The notes beneath the pieces are model-generated. The model made no database searches, was not told the DNA's origin, and worked only from the letters and a program-made list of their open reading frames with translations. A program made the position numbers and the translations under genes. Shown in pieces: positions 44,600 to 45,170 of a stretch of 45,170 nt of DNA. Every line of letters begins with the position of its first letter. Position 1 is the stretch's first letter. Source of the DNA: Folioceros fuciformis (lineage: Eukaryota; Anthocerotophyta; Anthocerotopsida; Anthocerotales); NCBI GenBank assembly GCA_049999805.1, contig JBNGIO010005952.1, positions 1 through 45,170 of the forward strand. Direction: 5' to 3'.

Positions 44600-44895
44600 T
44601 GAAGGATCACTAGGGGAGCCACATGATGAAGGAGGAGGGGAGCCACATGATAAACGAGGAGAGGAGAAAGAGAGGTCTCACACTCTCACAATGTCTCAAC
44701 TACAAGGGAGCTCAAGGGGGTATTTATACCCTTTAGAAGAGCTCCCAAGGAAGCTTCAGAAGAATTGCATAGGAAGCTGTGCAAGAAGCTTCCTACAAAT
44801 TAGCTTAAGCTAATCTAAACAAATAATACTTAACTAGACACTAATCTTGGACTAAACACATTAGTCTAAGCACATTGGGCTTTAATAACCCTGCA
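44600..44895 (-). mobile_element. Copia 3' LTR (copy 3), 296 bp
   Basis: Same family as the other two LTRs, on the minus strand, TG...CA borders (TGCAGGG at its start). A unit ggagccacatgat is duplicated near its 3' end (about 44615-44655). A polypurine tract (44896-44910) and the end of pol follow on the right, so this is a 3' LTR. Confidence 0.92.
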
Positions 44896-44910
44896 ACCTC
44901 CCACTTAAAG

Positions 44911-45012
44911 GCCAATTTACCTTCATAGAAGAGTGGTCTACCTCATGCCCATGAGTGTCCGAGCTTGTGCGAATTGGTCCGTAGAGAGCCCCTTGATAAG
45001 AATATCTGCAGG
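44911..45012 (-). pseudogene. C-terminal end of copia pol, truncated
   Basis: Minus-strand sequence matching the last ~25 codons of the element at 21.7-25.6 kb, ending in a TAG at 44938-44940. It keeps the frame (ILIKGLSTDQF) that element 1 loses through a one-base deletion. The match ends near 45012 and unrelated DNA follows, so the rest of the element was lost or lies elsewhere. Confidence 0.85.
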
Positions 45013-45170
45013 TGTGGAGGCAAAACCCCGGGCACTGATTGCCAATGGGTTCCACCTCTAGTGGCCACACTTATCCCACTGTCGTTGAGACATTGGGTTT
45101 CGTTCCCACGAAGGAGCGATGGGGTTCCTTGCTGCTGTGGATGGAGGGTCGGACTTGATCGACTCGATGA
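45013..45170. other. Unassigned end of the window
   Basis: About 160 bases past the copia break; nothing recognised. Confidence 0.5.

Noticed and set aside
1-45170. tRNA and rRNA genes
   Set aside because: I looked for cloverleaf-type sequences and rRNA motifs by eye and saw none; a covariance-model scan would be decisive.

Overview
The window is nuclear DNA of a green plant of the streptophyte lineage. Several genes belong to plant-type families (a DUF3531 plastid protein, GALS-like GT92 enzymes, a plant-type GT106/O-fucosyltransferase-like enzyme, an NB-ARC protein). They have many short introns (roughly 60-160 bases) with GT/AG borders, and they sit among decayed Ty1/copia DNA. A non-seed plant or streptophyte alga fits the compact genes, the mixed GC content and the NB-ARC protein that carries TPRs instead of LRRs, but I cannot name the species. 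Two runs of exactly 100 N mark assembly gaps.

Layout. 1-3.2 kb: repeat-rich DNA with a gap and a 36-bp minisatellite. 3.2-5.0 kb (-): a secreted right-handed beta-helix protein in three exons. 5.2-9.2 kb: no gene I can support. 9.2-10.8 kb (+): a DUF3531 plastid protein in eight exons. 11.3-13.1 and 13.5-15.4 kb (+): two tandem GT92 (DUF23, galactan-synthase-like) genes with identical intron positions. 16.3-18.0 kb (+): an eight-exon UDP-galactose transporter of the UTR/SLC35B type. 18.3-19.3 kb (-): TFIIH subunit TFB4 as a single uninterrupted ORF. 19.3-21.1 kb: AT-rich intergenic DNA. 21.1-31.1 kb: a broken copia element and older repeats. 32.5-36.4 kb (+): a twelve-exon NB-ARC/TPR protein. 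37.9-40.7 kb (+): a nine-exon GT106-like enzyme of the kind that includes RG-I rhamnosyltransferases. 41.2 kb to the end: AT-rich tandem repeats, a decayed ORF, and the 3' end of another copia element on the minus strand.

How it may work together. Five of the eight genes can be linked to the secretory pathway and wall polysaccharide: the beta-helix protein, two putative beta-1,4-galactan synthases, a UDP-galactose transporter and an RRT-like enzyme. Galactan synthases, UDP-Gal transport and RRTs all feed rhamnogalacturonan I in known plants, so a loose RG-I neighbourhood is possible. That is inference. The transporter has a perfect ERSE-I motif (CCAAT-N9-CCACG) and a 12-bp perfect hairpin overlapping a G-box about 300-360 bases upstream of its ATG.

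The most informative structural observation is in the repeat block. The copia 3' LTR ends at 25944 and is followed by CCTAC. An oppositely oriented 5' LTR with its PBS ends at 31137 and is followed by GTAGG. The host sequences beyond the two sites are the two halves of one older repeat, and an uninterrupted copy of that repeat lies at about 27.1 kb. This fits one insertion later split by an inversion, or a misassembly.
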